A stretch of DNA of 64,000 nucleotides from Prochlorococcus sp. MIT 0604 (GTDB lineage Bacteria; Cyanobacteriota; Cyanobacteriia; PCC-6307; Cyanobiaceae), in assembly GCF_000757845.1 (NCBI RefSeq), contig NZ_CP007753.1:1054001-1118000 (forward strand), given 5' to 3'. The position numbers and the translations under genes were made by a program. Shown here piece after piece: positions 26,230 to 35,048 of this stretch (within the stretch, counting starts at the first letter, position 1; every line of letters starts with the position of its first letter). The notes beneath the pieces were generated by a model. The model worked only from the letters and a program-made list of their open reading frames with translations, was not told where the DNA came from and did not search any database.

Positions 26230-26824
26230 TATTCATATTTAAAAATTCTCTCTTCGAATTTATATTAATTAAATCTCCATTGTTTGCATAGAAATATTTA
26301 TGGGGAATTTGATCAACCCATCCAAGAAAGTTTTTCTTTCCAGAGGATAACTTTTTTTTTAATTTAAAATGATTTTCTTCATTGAGGGGATAAATACCGA
26401 ATAATGGTTGTACAAAAATTCCATCATGGGATACTACCGCAGAATTTTGATTTTTTTCCCATGATTTAATAAGTGAATAAATTAATTTTGTATTCAAATT
26501 AGGCATATCGATTGGGATAATCAGGATATTTTTAGTGTTTTTTTTAAAAGATGAAAAAATTTGTTCTATACAAGTTAAAGGGCCATCAAAGGGTTTGGCA
26601 TCTGAAATAAACCCAACATTATTTCTTTTATCAACTTCTTTTGAATGAGAAGTATGATTTGTTATTACAAAAGTTTCCAAATTAAGAGTATTTAATATTT
26701 TTATTTTATGAGTAAGCCAATTTCCGCCTTCATGATGTTTAATTAGTGCTTTATCAAACCCCATTCTTGAACTCTTGCCACCAGCCAAGATGAATGCCTT
26801 AAATTTTTTATGTTTTATTTCCAT
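26219..26824 (-). CDS. mobA: molybdenum cofactor guanylyltransferase MobA
   Basis: MobA attaches GMP to molybdopterin to form the guanine dinucleotide cofactor used by NarB. The 201-residue product has the nucleotide-binding signature AFILAGGKSSRMGFDKALIK near the N-terminus, then FISDAKPFDGPLTCIE and IIPIDMPNLN, all typical. The C-terminal third is degenerate compared with E. coli MobA but of normal length. First gene of mobA-moaA; an NtcA-type site lies 34 nt upstream of the ATG. Confidence 0.9.
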   Translation of the reverse strand: MEIKHKKFKAFILAGGKSSRMGFDKALIKHHEGGNWLTHKIKILNTLNLETFVITNHTSHSKEVDKRNNVGFISDAKPFDGPLTCIEQIFSSFKKNTKNILIIPIDMPNLNTKLIYSLIKSWEKNQNSAVVSHDGIFVQPLFGIYPLNEENHFKLKKKLSSGKKNFLGWVDQIPHKYFYANNGDLININSKREFLNMNNGT

Positions 26825-26857
26825 AACTTAGGTAATATTTTCCCACGAGTATTTTAT

Positions 26858-26871
26858 GTATCGAATAATAC
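26858..26871 (-). promoter_or_regulatory. NtcA-type site upstream of mobA-moaA
   Basis: Plus-strand GTATCGAATAATAC, a perfect GTA-N8-TAC. Reading the minus strand toward mobA, an AT-rich AATATT/TATTAC box follows at about 20 nt. It lies 34-47 nt before the mobA start. Activation by NtcA is inferred from motif, spacing and gene function. Confidence 0.65.
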
Positions 26872-26974
26872 CAATAATAAGATTGCTAATTATTCCCAAT
26901 TTTGAATTTTTCTTAGTACTGACAATATAATTTTAGCCTTTTAAAAAATTTGAATTTATTTCCCCTCAAATTTC

Positions 26975-26988
26975 GTATTAAATAATAC
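26975..26988 (+). promoter_or_regulatory. NtcA-type site upstream of napA/nrtP-narB
   Basis: GTATTAAATAATAC, a perfect GTA-N8-TAC, followed 21 nt later by TATAAAT (27010-27016) as -10 box and then, about 30 nt on, the transporter ATG at 27046. This is the standard class II NtcA-activated promoter layout and the best of the four sites. Confidence 0.75.
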
Positions 26989-27045
26989 AAATGAATGCAT
27001 TGATCGAAATATAAATTGCTTAAAAATTAATCTTTAAAAATTTTC

Positions 27046-28599
27046 ATGTTAAGTGATGTTTGGTCTTTGAATGGCAGATATAGAACTCTTCACCTCACCT
27101 GGTTTGCCTTTTTCCTTACTTTTGTTGTTTGGTTTAACCTCGCACCTCTTGCAACTACTGTTAAAGCCGATTTAGGTTTATCTGTCGCTCAAATTAGGAC
27201 AGTAGCAATATGTAATGTTGCTTTAACTATTCCTGGCAGAGTTTTGATTGGAATGTTATTGGATAAATTTGGTCCAAGAAAAACTTACTCAACAATCTTG
27301 ATATTTTCTGTAGTCCCATGTTTATTATTTGCTAGTGCGCAAGACTTCAATCAACTTGTAATTGCGAGATTGCTTTTATCAATAGTAGGAGCAGGTTTTG
27401 TTATCGGAATAAGAATGGTATCTGAATGGTTCCCTCCCAAAGAAATTGGATTAGCTGAGGGAATATATGGAGGATGGGGAAATTTTGGATCTGCTTTTTC
27501 TGCGCTTTCTCTTGTTGCCGTAGCTGGATTCTTGTCTTTTTCAGGAGGTTTTGAGTTTCCAACTGGAGCCGTACTGAATTGGAGAGGAGCTATTGTTCTT
27601 ACAGGAATTATTTCTTTTGTTTATGGAATTATTTATTTCTTTAGTGTGACTGACACACCTCCAGGAAAACCCTACCAAAGGCCTGCAAAAACAGCTGGTT
27701 TAGAAGTAACGAGTATAAGAGATTTCTGGGGTTTAATTGGAATGAATGTTCCATTCGCAGCAATTCTTTCAGTACTATGTTGGAGACTTCAGAAGGTAGG
27801 TTTTCTAACTTCTTCTACTTATCCAATAGCTTTGCTTGCAGTATTGGCTTGGTTTGTTTTTCAGACTTGGGGAATTGTAAGGACAAATATTGAATTGTTG
27901 AAAGGAACTAAAATTTACCCTAAAGAAGATAGATATGAATTCAAACAAGTAGCTATTTTGGAATTAACTTACATAGTAAATTTTGGTTCTGAATTGGCAG
28001 TAGTTTCTATGCTTCCTAGTTTCTTTGAATTTACTTTTGATTTACCTAAAGCTGTAGCTGGAATTTTGGCATCATGTTATGCATTTGTGAATTTAATAGC
28101 TAGACCTGCAGGAGGATTAATATCTGACAGAACAGGTAATAGAAAAAATACAATGGGATTCCTGACAATGGGATTAGGTTTTGGATATCTATTGATGTCT
28201 TTAATAAAACCTGGAACTTTTACAGGATCAGCAGGAATTCTTATGGCTGTATTTTTAACTATGCTCTGTTCATTTTTCGTTCAATCAGGAGAAGGTTCAA
28301 CTTTTGCTTTAGTTCCCTTAGTTAAAAAAAGAGTAACAGGACAAATAGCTGGATTGGTTGGGGCTTATGGAAATGTTGGTGCGGTAACTTATCTAAATAT
28401 TTATAGCCTTTTACCTTTATGGATGGGTGGAGGTAAAGATCCTTCTCCAGAAATAATTGCGGCTTCAAATAGTGCCTTCTTCCAAGTCTTAGGTATAGCA
28501 GGATTAATAGTTGGATTCTTCTGTTATTTCTTTTTAAAGGAACCTCAAGGATCATTCGCGGATGCTTATGAAGGCGAAAAAGCTGAAAATTACGTTTAA
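27046..28599 (+). CDS. napA: nitrate permease of the major facilitator family
   Basis: NapA/NrtP imports nitrate (and nitrite) across the cytoplasmic membrane in marine picocyanobacteria in place of the ABC NrtABCD system. The 517-residue product has twelve predicted helices. Typical NNP-family segments include TFVVWFNLAPLATTVKADLG, GFVIGIRMVSEWFPPKEIGL with AEGIYGGWGNFGSA, and the second nitrate signature GLVGAYGNVGAVTYLNIYSL. It precedes narB by 35 nt and shares its promoter. The symbol nrtP is also used for this gene. Confidence 0.93.
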   Translation: MLSDVWSLNGRYRTLHLTWFAFFLTFVVWFNLAPLATTVKADLGLSVAQIRTVAICNVALTIPGRVLIGMLLDKFGPRKTYSTILIFSVVPCLLFASAQDFNQLVIARLLLSIVGAGFVIGIRMVSEWFPPKEIGLAEGIYGGWGNFGSAFSALSLVAVAGFLSFSGGFEFPTGAVLNWRGAIVLTGIISFVYGIIYFFSVTDTPPGKPYQRPAKTAGLEVTSIRDFWGLIGMNVPFAAILSVLCWRLQKVGFLTSSTYPIALLAVLAWFVFQTWGIVRTNIELLKGTKIYPKEDRYEFKQVAILELTYIVNFGSELAVVSMLPSFFEFTFDLPKAVAGILASCYAFVNLIARPAGGLISDRTGNRKNTMGFLTMGLGFGYLLMSLIKPGTFTGSAGILMAVFLTMLCSFFVQSGEGSTFALVPLVKKRVTGQIAGLVGAYGNVGAVTYLNIYSLLPLWMGGGKDPSPEIIAASNSAFFQVLGIAGLIVGFFCYFFLKEPQGSFADAYEGEKAENYV

Positions 28600-28634
28600 C
28601 CAATAACTATTGAGATATTTATAAAAGAAATTTT

Positions 28635-30746
28635 ATGAATTTTACTAAAAGTCAATGCCCATATTGCGGTGTTGGCTGTGGTTTAAAAATGAAGCCTAAA
28701 AGTTCTGTTTCTGATGATAAATGGTTAGTAAGTGGAGATAGGGATAGTCCTTCAACTCAAGGTAAATTGTGCGTAAAAGGAGCAACAGTTTGTGAGACCC
28801 TAAAAGATGGGAGATTAAAAGTACCACTTTACAGGGAAAATTTAAATAAAGAATTTAAAGAAATTTCCTGGGACGAATCATACGAAATTCTGAAAGAGAA
28901 TATTTTGAGTTCTATAAAGAATTATGGACCTGATTCAATAGCTATGTATGGCTCAGGTCAATTTCATACTGAAGATTATTACGTAGCCCAAAAGCTTCTC
29001 AAGGGAGCAATAGGCACAAATAATTTTGATGCTAATTCAAGACTATGCATGAGCTCAGCAGTAGCTGGATATAACAGAAGTTTTGGCTCTGATGGCCCTC
29101 CTTGTTGTTATGAAGATATTGATCATTGCTCTTTAATTTTATTAATAGGGACAAATACTGCAGAATGTCATCCCGTTCTTTTTGATCGAATTAAAAAACG
29201 TAAAAGAAACGTAAATGATAATTTAAAAGTAATAGTAATCGATCCAAGAGAAACAGAAACTTCATCCATAGCAGATTTTTACTTACAAATTTCTTCTGGA
29301 ACAGATCTTTTTTTATTAATTGGGATTGCGAATTATCTTTATAAGAATCAATTAACTGATCAAAATTTCATTGATAAGTCGACCGAAAGCTATTTTGATT
29401 TTGTAAAACATATACAAAAATGGGATTTAATAAAAATAAGTGAAATTTGCAATATATCCGAGAAAACAATTATTGATATTGCAAAATTATGGGGAGAAAG
29501 TAAAAATGTTTTAAGTCTCTGGTCGATGGGTTTGAATCAAAGGCAAGAGGGTACAGCAGCAGTAAATGGGCTAATAAATCTTCATCTAATGACAGGCCAA
29601 ATAGGCAAAGAAGGTTCTGGTCCTTTTTCCTTGACTGGCCAACCAAACGCTATGGGGGGGAGAGAAGCTGGTGGACTATCGCACCTTCTTCCAGGATATA
29701 GGTTTGTAAAAAATAAAATAGATAGGAATGAAATTGAAAAAATATGGGGGTTCCCTGAGGGAAAGATATCTGCAAAACAGGGTCTATCTGCATTTGAACA
29801 AATAGAAGCTATAAAAAAAGGATCTGTGAAAATTTGGTGGATTGCAGCTACAAACCCTTTGGTTAGCATGCCTAATTTAAACTTTGTAAAAAAAGCACTT
29901 TCAAAATGTCCTTTAATTATCCTCAACGAATCTTATGAACAAAGTGAATCAATTAAATATGCTCATCTAGTATTGCCCGCGGCTCAATGGAGCGAAAAAG
30001 ATGGTGTTATGACAAATTCAGAAAGAAGAGTAACCCTTTGCCCATCTTTCAGAGAATCGAATAAAAATTCAAAACCAGATTGGCAAATATTTGCTGAATT
30101 AGGACAGAAGATAGGCTATTTCAAACAATTTGAATATGAATCTTCATCTGAAGTTTATGATGAATTTTTAAAAACGACTACAAAAAGATTATGCGATATG
30201 AGCGGATTATCATATCAATTATTAAAAAATCATGGTCCTCAACAATGGCCTTATCCTAAAGGCAGCGTACCTAGTAAATCTTCAAAAAGATTATATGAAG
30301 ATGGTCATTTCCCAACTGAGACTGGCAAAGCAAATTTTTGTATTGATGATCCTATAGGGTTGGCTGAACCCCCTTCAGATGAGTACCCACTAATTTTGAC
30401 AATTGGAAGATATCTAAGTCAATGGCATACAATGACAAGAACTTCTAAAGTTCAAAAACTTACAAAAAAGAATCCAGAACCGTTATTGGAAATTAATTCT
30501 AAAGATGCTTTATCTTTAAAAATCAAAAATGATGAAATAGTAAAAATTAAATCCAAAAGAGGGGAAGTTCAAGCAAAAGTTCAGATTACTGACAAAATTA
30601 AAGCAGGTACAGTTTTTTTACCAATGCATTGGGGTTTTAGTCAAAAAAATATGTGTGAAGTAAACTCTTTGATGCATGAGAAGTCATGCCCGATATCAAA
30701 ACAACCAGAATTAAAAGCATGTGCAGTAATAATTGTTCCAAACTAG
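28635..30746 (+). CDS. narB: ferredoxin-dependent assimilatory nitrate reductase NarB
   Basis: NarB reduces nitrate to nitrite with electrons from ferredoxin. The 703-residue product binds a [4Fe-4S] cluster via C8-x2-C11-x3-C15 and a fourth Cys near residue 48 (GKLCVKG), and the bis-MGD cofactor through segments such as GSGQFHTEDYYVAQKL, ANSRLCMSSAVAGYNRSFG, and the C-terminal TIGRYLSQWHTMTRT. Length is normal for cyanobacterial NarB. The cofactor is made by the moa/mob/moe genes around it. Convergent with narM, whose stop is 9 nt away. Confidence 0.95.
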   Translation: MNFTKSQCPYCGVGCGLKMKPKSSVSDDKWLVSGDRDSPSTQGKLCVKGATVCETLKDGRLKVPLYRENLNKEFKEISWDESYEILKENILSSIKNYGPDSIAMYGSGQFHTEDYYVAQKLLKGAIGTNNFDANSRLCMSSAVAGYNRSFGSDGPPCCYEDIDHCSLILLIGTNTAECHPVLFDRIKKRKRNVNDNLKVIVIDPRETETSSIADFYLQISSGTDLFLLIGIANYLYKNQLTDQNFIDKSTESYFDFVKHIQKWDLIKISEICNISEKTIIDIAKLWGESKNVLSLWSMGLNQRQEGTAAVNGLINLHLMTGQIGKEGSGPFSLTGQPNAMGGREAGGLSHLLPGYRFVKNKIDRNEIEKIWGFPEGKISAKQGLSAFEQIEAIKKGSVKIWWIAATNPLVSMPNLNFVKKALSKCPLIILNESYEQSESIKYAHLVLPAAQWSEKDGVMTNSERRVTLCPSFRESNKNSKPDWQIFAELGQKIGYFKQFEYESSSEVYDEFLKTTTKRLCDMSGLSYQLLKNHGPQQWPYPKGSVPSKSSKRLYEDGHFPTETGKANFCIDDPIGLAEPPSDEYPLILTIGRYLSQWHTMTRTSKVQKLTKKNPEPLLEINSKDALSLKIKNDEIVKIKSKRGEVQAKVQITDKIKAGTVFLPMHWGFSQKNMCEVNSLMHEKSCPISKQPELKACAVIIVPN

Positions 30747-30755
30747 GCAAGAATC

Positions 30756-31217
30756 TTATTTTAGAATCTCATCAAATGCTCTATCCAAATTGTTGTGTTC
30801 ATGACTGGGTCTAACTAATTTGCAAAAAGCAAATCTATCTAGTTCGTTTAAATTGCTCCATTTTTCAACAGAAATATTAATTCCCCTTGCTAGTGCCGAT
30901 TTTAGAACTTGGTCAGGAACTTTATTTTTATTTTGCCAAGGTTGATTAATTGAAATTTCTATTTCTTTTGCTTCTCCATATTTTGAATTGGATGTAATTT
31001 CTTTCAAAAAAATTTTTAAATCAAAAAGATCGTTTTTTGAATCTGGCCAATCAACTATCTTATTTTTTTCAATTAAATTAAAATCTTGCCAATGAGTAAG
31101 TTTTAATTTAATTCCAATTAAATCAAGTTTCCTTCTTACACATAAAGGAATGCATCTTAAATCTTTAATAAAATCATCCTCGAAATTAAAATAATGATTT
31201 GATTGACTGTTAACCAA
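30756..31217 (-). CDS. narM: NarM, nitrate reductase biogenesis factor
   Basis: NarM is a cyanobacterial protein needed to obtain active NarB. The 153-residue product starts FNFEDDFIKDLRCIPLCVRRKLDLIGIKL-like (FIKDLRCIPLCVRRKLDL is the family hallmark), has LTHWQDFNLIEKNKIV and FCKLVRPSHEHNNLDRAFDE near the end. These match the nitrate-reductase-associated protein family. It sits between narB and moaC, on the minus strand, divergent from moaC. Confidence 0.88.
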   Translation of the reverse strand: MVNSQSNHYFNFEDDFIKDLRCIPLCVRRKLDLIGIKLKLTHWQDFNLIEKNKIVDWPDSKNDLFDLKIFLKEITSNSKYGEAKEIEISINQPWQNKNKVPDQVLKSALARGINISVEKWSNLNELDRFAFCKLVRPSHEHNNLDRAFDEILK

Positions 31218-31318
31218 AATTAAATTGATATTTTATTAATAAATTAATGCTAAGTATAAAAAATTGATATTAGCTTTATTAAAAATTTTATTTTTTGTAT
31301 TATTGAATAAATTGCTTA

Positions 31319-31804
31319 ATGGAAATGGATAAATCTTTAACTCATATTAATGAAAGGGGAGAAATGAACATAGTTGATATTTCAGATAAAGTAGAAACTA
31401 AAAGAGAGGCTTTAGCAGAAGGATATATTAATTTAAACAAAGAAATATTAGAAAAAATAAAAAATGAAAAAATTAAAAAAGGTGATATTTTTGCAGCGGC
31501 TAGATTTTCTGCAATAAATGGTGCAAAAAAAACCTCAGAACTTATTCCTCTCTGTCATAATTTATCATTGAATAAAATCACAATTGATTTTGAAATTTGT
31601 GAATCAATGAAAGCAATTAAAATTATTGCTTTTTGCAAATCTCATTCGAAAACAGGTGTTGAGATGGAGGCTCTTACATCAGTTTCAATTGGTCTTCTCA
31701 CTCTATATGACATGCTTAAAGCTTTAGATCCTTTTATGACTATTGATAATATTCGCCTTTTAGAAAAAAAAGGTGGTAAGAATGGAATATTAAAAAGAAG
31801 TTAA
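31319..31804 (+). CDS. moaC: cyclic pyranopterin monophosphate synthase MoaC
   Basis: MoaC converts 3',8-cyclo-GTP to cyclic pyranopterin monophosphate, the second step of molybdenum cofactor synthesis. The 161-residue product shows LTHINERGEMNIVDISDK, AARFSAINGAKKTSELIPLC (with the HNLSLNKI that follows), CKSHSKTGVEMEALTSVS and MDN-like MTIDNIRLLEKKGGK, all diagnostic. A second ATG two codons in is possible. moeA follows after 12 nt. Confidence 0.94.
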   Translation: MEMDKSLTHINERGEMNIVDISDKVETKREALAEGYINLNKEILEKIKNEKIKKGDIFAAARFSAINGAKKTSELIPLCHNLSLNKITIDFEICESMKAIKIIAFCKSHSKTGVEMEALTSVSIGLLTLYDMLKALDPFMTIDNIRLLEKKGGKNGILKRS

Positions 31805-31816
31805 GTACTCACAATA

Positions 31817-33079
31817 ATGGGAATTGATATAAATAATCAGGGTCTTTATTTAAATGACGCTATTAAAAAAATCTTGGAAGAGATAGATACTTTAATAGTG
31901 AATAATGAAATTTTACATAAGGAAGAGATCAATTTAGACGAAGCACTTGGAAAAGTTTCTATGGAGGAAATCTTATCTGAGGAAGATATACCAGGTTATA
32001 GATCATCAGTTATGGATGGATATGCGCTAGGAGAATCAACTAAAGGGAATAAATGGAAAATTGTCGGAGAGTCTTTTCCCGGGAAGCCATTTAATGAACT
32101 TCTTAAAAAAGGTGAAGCTGTAACGATTAGTACAGGTTCATTTGTGCCAGATAATTGTTTTTATGTGATACCTCAAGAACAAGTTTCTTTAGAACTTTTA
32201 AACGGAAATGAGTATATTCTTAAAAAAGAAAAATCATTTAATAACTCTTGGATTAGAGAAAAAAATGATCAAGTATTTAAAGGTGAAATATTAATCAAGA
32301 AAGGGGTAAAGATTACACCTGGGATTTTAAGCAAATTAGCAAGTTGTGGGATAAAAACTATAAAAGTGAGCAAAATTTCTAAATTAGGTTTACTAATTAC
32401 TGGAGATGAACTTATCAAATCAGGGACTGCAAGAAAGAAAGGAGAAATATGGGAAAGTAATAGCATTTTGATAAAATCAATCTCAAAAAATCTTGGATTT
32501 GAAATTAATGAAATTCATATAGAAAAAGATAATTATCAAAATATTAAAAATTCTCTTAGAAATATTTCTGAATTTAACGATGTGGTTATTTCAGTTGGTG
32601 GGATATCAGTTGGTAAAAAAGATTTTTTAAAAGATATTATTAACGAGATAGGAGAAATTAAATTTTGGAAACTATTTTTAAAGCCAGGAAAACCCTTTGC
32701 TTTTGGATTGATAAATAAAAAAATTCCTTATTTTGGATTACCGGGGAATCCCGTTTCGGCAGCTATTACGTTTATCCAACTTGTGTGGCCCGCGCTTCAG
32801 AAACTTGAAGGCATTACTAATATTGAATTCCCTCTTAGGATTAAGGTTAAGCTGAATTCTGATTTGAAAAGAAGAAAAGGGAGACCAGAATTACTTAGAG
32901 GAAAACTTATTGTTAATGAAGAAGGTGAATTGATTGCAGATATTTCTGAAGAACAATCCTCATCAAAGATTAGTTCAATATCTAATTCGGATTTATTAAT
33001 AGAAATACCTTCTGAAATTGATTTTTGTCAAAAAGGAAATTTATTATGGGCACAACTTTTAAAAAATAATTTTTTATAA
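31817..33079 (+). CDS. moeA: molybdopterin molybdenumtransferase MoeA
   Basis: MoeA inserts molybdenum into adenylated molybdopterin. The 420-residue product has the typical IPGYRSSVMDGYAL, TISTGSFVPDN, KLGLLITGDEL, VISVGGISVGKKDFLKDII and FGLPGNPVSAAITF motifs over domains I-IV. Co-transcribed with moaC. Its 3' end overlaps the convergent moaE by 6 nt. The 5' start ATG 31817 gives a modest N-terminal extension (MGIDINNQGLYLND) before the family start. Confidence 0.94.
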   Translation: MGIDINNQGLYLNDAIKKILEEIDTLIVNNEILHKEEINLDEALGKVSMEEILSEEDIPGYRSSVMDGYALGESTKGNKWKIVGESFPGKPFNELLKKGEAVTISTGSFVPDNCFYVIPQEQVSLELLNGNEYILKKEKSFNNSWIREKNDQVFKGEILIKKGVKITPGILSKLASCGIKTIKVSKISKLGLLITGDELIKSGTARKKGEIWESNSILIKSISKNLGFEINEIHIEKDNYQNIKNSLRNISEFNDVVISVGGISVGKKDFLKDIINEIGEIKFWKLFLKPGKPFAFGLINKKIPYFGLPGNPVSAAITFIQLVWPALQKLEGITNIEFPLRIKVKLNSDLKRRKGRPELLRGKLIVNEEGELIADISEEQSSSKISSISNSDLLIEIPSEIDFCQKGNLLWAQLLKNNFL

Positions 33080-33526
33080 TTTAAATCCTAATTCAGTATT
33101 CTTTTTTACCCATGAGGATCCTTTTAAAGTCCATTCTTTTTTCCAAAAAGGAACTTTGTATTTTGTAAATTCAAGTATTTCTTGGAGATATTTATTTGCA
33201 ATGCCTCTATGATTTGCACTTACTGCTATTAAAATAATAGGTTCGTTAGGGTAAATGAAACCTATTCTGTGTAAGAGAAAAATACATAAATCGTCCTGTT
33301 TTTCTGAAATTTTCATTAAATATCTTTTAATATAATTTTCGGTCATTCCTTTATAATGAACAATTTCTAGTTTCTTTAAATCATTTCCAAATTGATCAAA
33401 AGGCCTTACTCTTCCAATAAAAAGTGAGTTTGCTGAATTTTTATTGACCTTCTCCCAAAGTTCGAATTCTTTATAAGGATTAAAAGTTTCTTCTAGGATT
33501 CTAAATTTTATTCTTAAATTATCCAC
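33074..33526 (-). CDS. moaE: molybdopterin synthase catalytic subunit MoaE
   Basis: MoaE with MoaD transfers two sulfurs to cyclic pyranopterin monophosphate. The 150-residue product has FIGRVRPFDQFGNDLKKLEI, HYKGMTENYIKR, LHRIGFIYPNEPIILIAVSA and NHRGIA, then VPFWKKEWTLKGSSWV with the catalytic Lys region. The GTG at 33526 is chosen because it overlaps the moaD stop by 8 nt in the usual coupled manner and gives the normal size; an upstream in-frame ATG would overlap moaD further and add an unrelated sequence. Confidence 0.9.
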   Translation of the reverse strand: MDNLRIKFRILEETFNPYKEFELWEKVNKNSANSLFIGRVRPFDQFGNDLKKLEIVHYKGMTENYIKRYLMKISEKQDDLCIFLLHRIGFIYPNEPIILIAVSANHRGIANKYLQEILEFTKYKVPFWKKEWTLKGSSWVKKNTELGFKL

Positions 33527-33770
33527 CGGTAAACATTGGCATAAATGCCACCTCATCATTTGGATTAATCTTCGCATCCATATCTGTAATTTCTTGATTA
33601 ATAGAAACGATAATATTATCTTGAGGTAATTTAGAATTAATTAACTTCCATACAGAAAAAACCTTCATTTGAGAGCCTTCAATTGTAAGAAATTTTTCAT
33701 TCCAACCTAGATCTTCAGCGATACTAGATAATAAAACCACCTTAATTTTGTTAGATTTTTCACTTTCCAT
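33519..33770 (-). CDS. moaD: molybdopterin synthase sulfur carrier MoaD
   Basis: Ubiquitin-like sulfur carrier of 83 residues that ends in the required Gly-Gly (MPMFTGG), which is thiocarboxylated in action. N-terminal SNKIKVVLLSSIAEDLGWNE and central VSINQEITDMDAKINPNDEV fit the fold. It precedes moaE with overlapping stop and start, and diverges from moaB with only 35 nt between starts. Confidence 0.92.
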   Translation of the reverse strand: MESEKSNKIKVVLLSSIAEDLGWNEKFLTIEGSQMKVFSVWKLINSKLPQDNIIVSINQEITDMDAKINPNDEVAFMPMFTGG

Positions 33771-33805
33771 CTATAGTGATCTAGTAACTAATGGTTTAAT
33801 TTTAA

Positions 33806-34300
33806 GTGGTTTCTATAGCTTTGCTTACTGTTTCTGATACTCGTAACACAAAAAATGATGAGAGTGGAAATTATCTACTTCAAGAGGCTGAGAAATCAGG
33901 ACACAATATCGTTGATAAGAAAATTTGCAAAGATGATATTTATTTAATTAGAAAATATATAAGCGATTGGATCTCAGATCCAAATATTGATGTAATTATC
34001 ACAACAGGTGGTACAGGAATTACAGCTAGGGACGTTACTCCTGAAGCTATTAGACCTTTATTAGATAAAGAGATTGATGGTTTTGGGGAAACTTTTAGAT
34101 TTTTATCATTTAAAAAGATAGGAACTAGTACTTTACAAAGTAGGTGTATTGCAGGATCTGCAAATGATAAGTTTTTATTCGTTTTACCTGGATCTAAGGA
34201 TGCTGTGATGACAGGTTGGCAAGATATAATTTCTTATCAACTTAATGAAAATACAAAACCTTGTAATTTAATAAATCTCATTGATAAGTTAAAAAAATAA
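33806..34300 (+). CDS. moaB: molybdopterin adenylyltransferase-type protein MoaB
   Basis: MoaB/MogA proteins bind and adenylate molybdopterin before molybdenum insertion. The 164-residue product has IALLTVSDTRNTKNDESGNY, VIITTGGTGITARDVTPEAI, and FVLPGSKDAVMTGWQ, all family motifs. The start is GTG at 33806, directly encoding MVSIALLTVSD. Convergent with the nirX-like gene (9-nt gap). Confidence 0.9.
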   Translation: MVSIALLTVSDTRNTKNDESGNYLLQEAEKSGHNIVDKKICKDDIYLIRKYISDWISDPNIDVIITTGGTGITARDVTPEAIRPLLDKEIDGFGETFRFLSFKKIGTSTLQSRCIAGSANDKFLFVLPGSKDAVMTGWQDIISYQLNENTKPCNLINLIDKLKK

Positions 34301-34309
34301 TTCTCTAGT

Positions 34310-35038
34310 TTATTTATTTATTAGAAATTGATTTGAGATCAATTTTTGATTTTTTATGCATTTAAGTAGAGAAGGATCTTTTATTTCATTTTCTAATTTT
34401 GATAATTTTTCAAAACTATTATCATTCCAAATACTCCCTAAAGAAAAAATTGCATATTTAGCGATTTCTAATTCTTTATTTAGAGAATATTTATAGAGCA
34501 ATTTACAAACTATTTCGCTTTCTCTTCTTTTTAAGATTGAGATTATCTTGTAGTTGATTTTGAAATTATCGTAAATTTTTATTTGATCAATAAAAGATAA
34601 TAATTTTTCATCAGTTAATTGATGAGCTTTGAAATGAAGAATATTAAGACCTGCAATCCAAAAATCTGTTTCGCAAATATCGAATATTTCTCTAATTAAT
34701 TGAAGTTCAATTTCTCCTCCCCAGGGCTCTAAAGCATTAATTATATGAATATTTAACTTATTATTTTGATAAAGATTTTTTAGTAAAAGATCTTTTGCAT
34801 TTTTTTTATTTGTTAATTTAAGGGCCTCAATTAATTCAACTTTAAGGCCAAATTTTTTTATCATCTTTTCAAGTAAAAAATATCCTTTCTTTTCTTGCAT
34901 ACCTATCTTTTCCGCAATAACTTTACGAATCTCAAAAGATAATTCCAATGAATAGTAGGAAAATAGAATATCAAGATCTAATTTTTTTGAACCTAATCCA
35001 TTTAAAACTTCTAATATTTCAGATTCACTTTTGCTCAT
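34310..35038 (-). CDS. nirX: HEAT-repeat-like protein downstream of nirA (NirX-like)
   Basis: The 242-residue all-helical product has repeated helix pairs (FEIRKVIAEKIGMQEKKGYF, ELEIAKYAIFSLGSIWNDNS), as in HEAT or PBS-lyase-like repeats. Marine picocyanobacteria have a conserved gene of unknown role next to nirA called nirX; I assign that name mainly from position, 10 nt after nirA on the same strand. It may help nitrite reductase maturation or regulation, which is not shown by the sequence. Confidence 0.6.
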   Translation of the reverse strand: MSKSESEILEVLNGLGSKKLDLDILFSYYSLELSFEIRKVIAEKIGMQEKKGYFLLEKMIKKFGLKVELIEALKLTNKKNAKDLLLKNLYQNNKLNIHIINALEPWGGEIELQLIREIFDICETDFWIAGLNILHFKAHQLTDEKLLSFIDQIKIYDNFKINYKIISILKRRESEIVCKLLYKYSLNKELEIAKYAIFSLGSIWNDNSFEKLSKLENEIKDPSLLKCIKNQKLISNQFLINK

Positions 35039-35048
35039 TAATATATTT

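Noticed and set aside
31305-31318. NtcA-like GTA-N8-TAA before moaC
   Set aside because: Only five of six consensus bases match and spacing to the start leaves no promoter.
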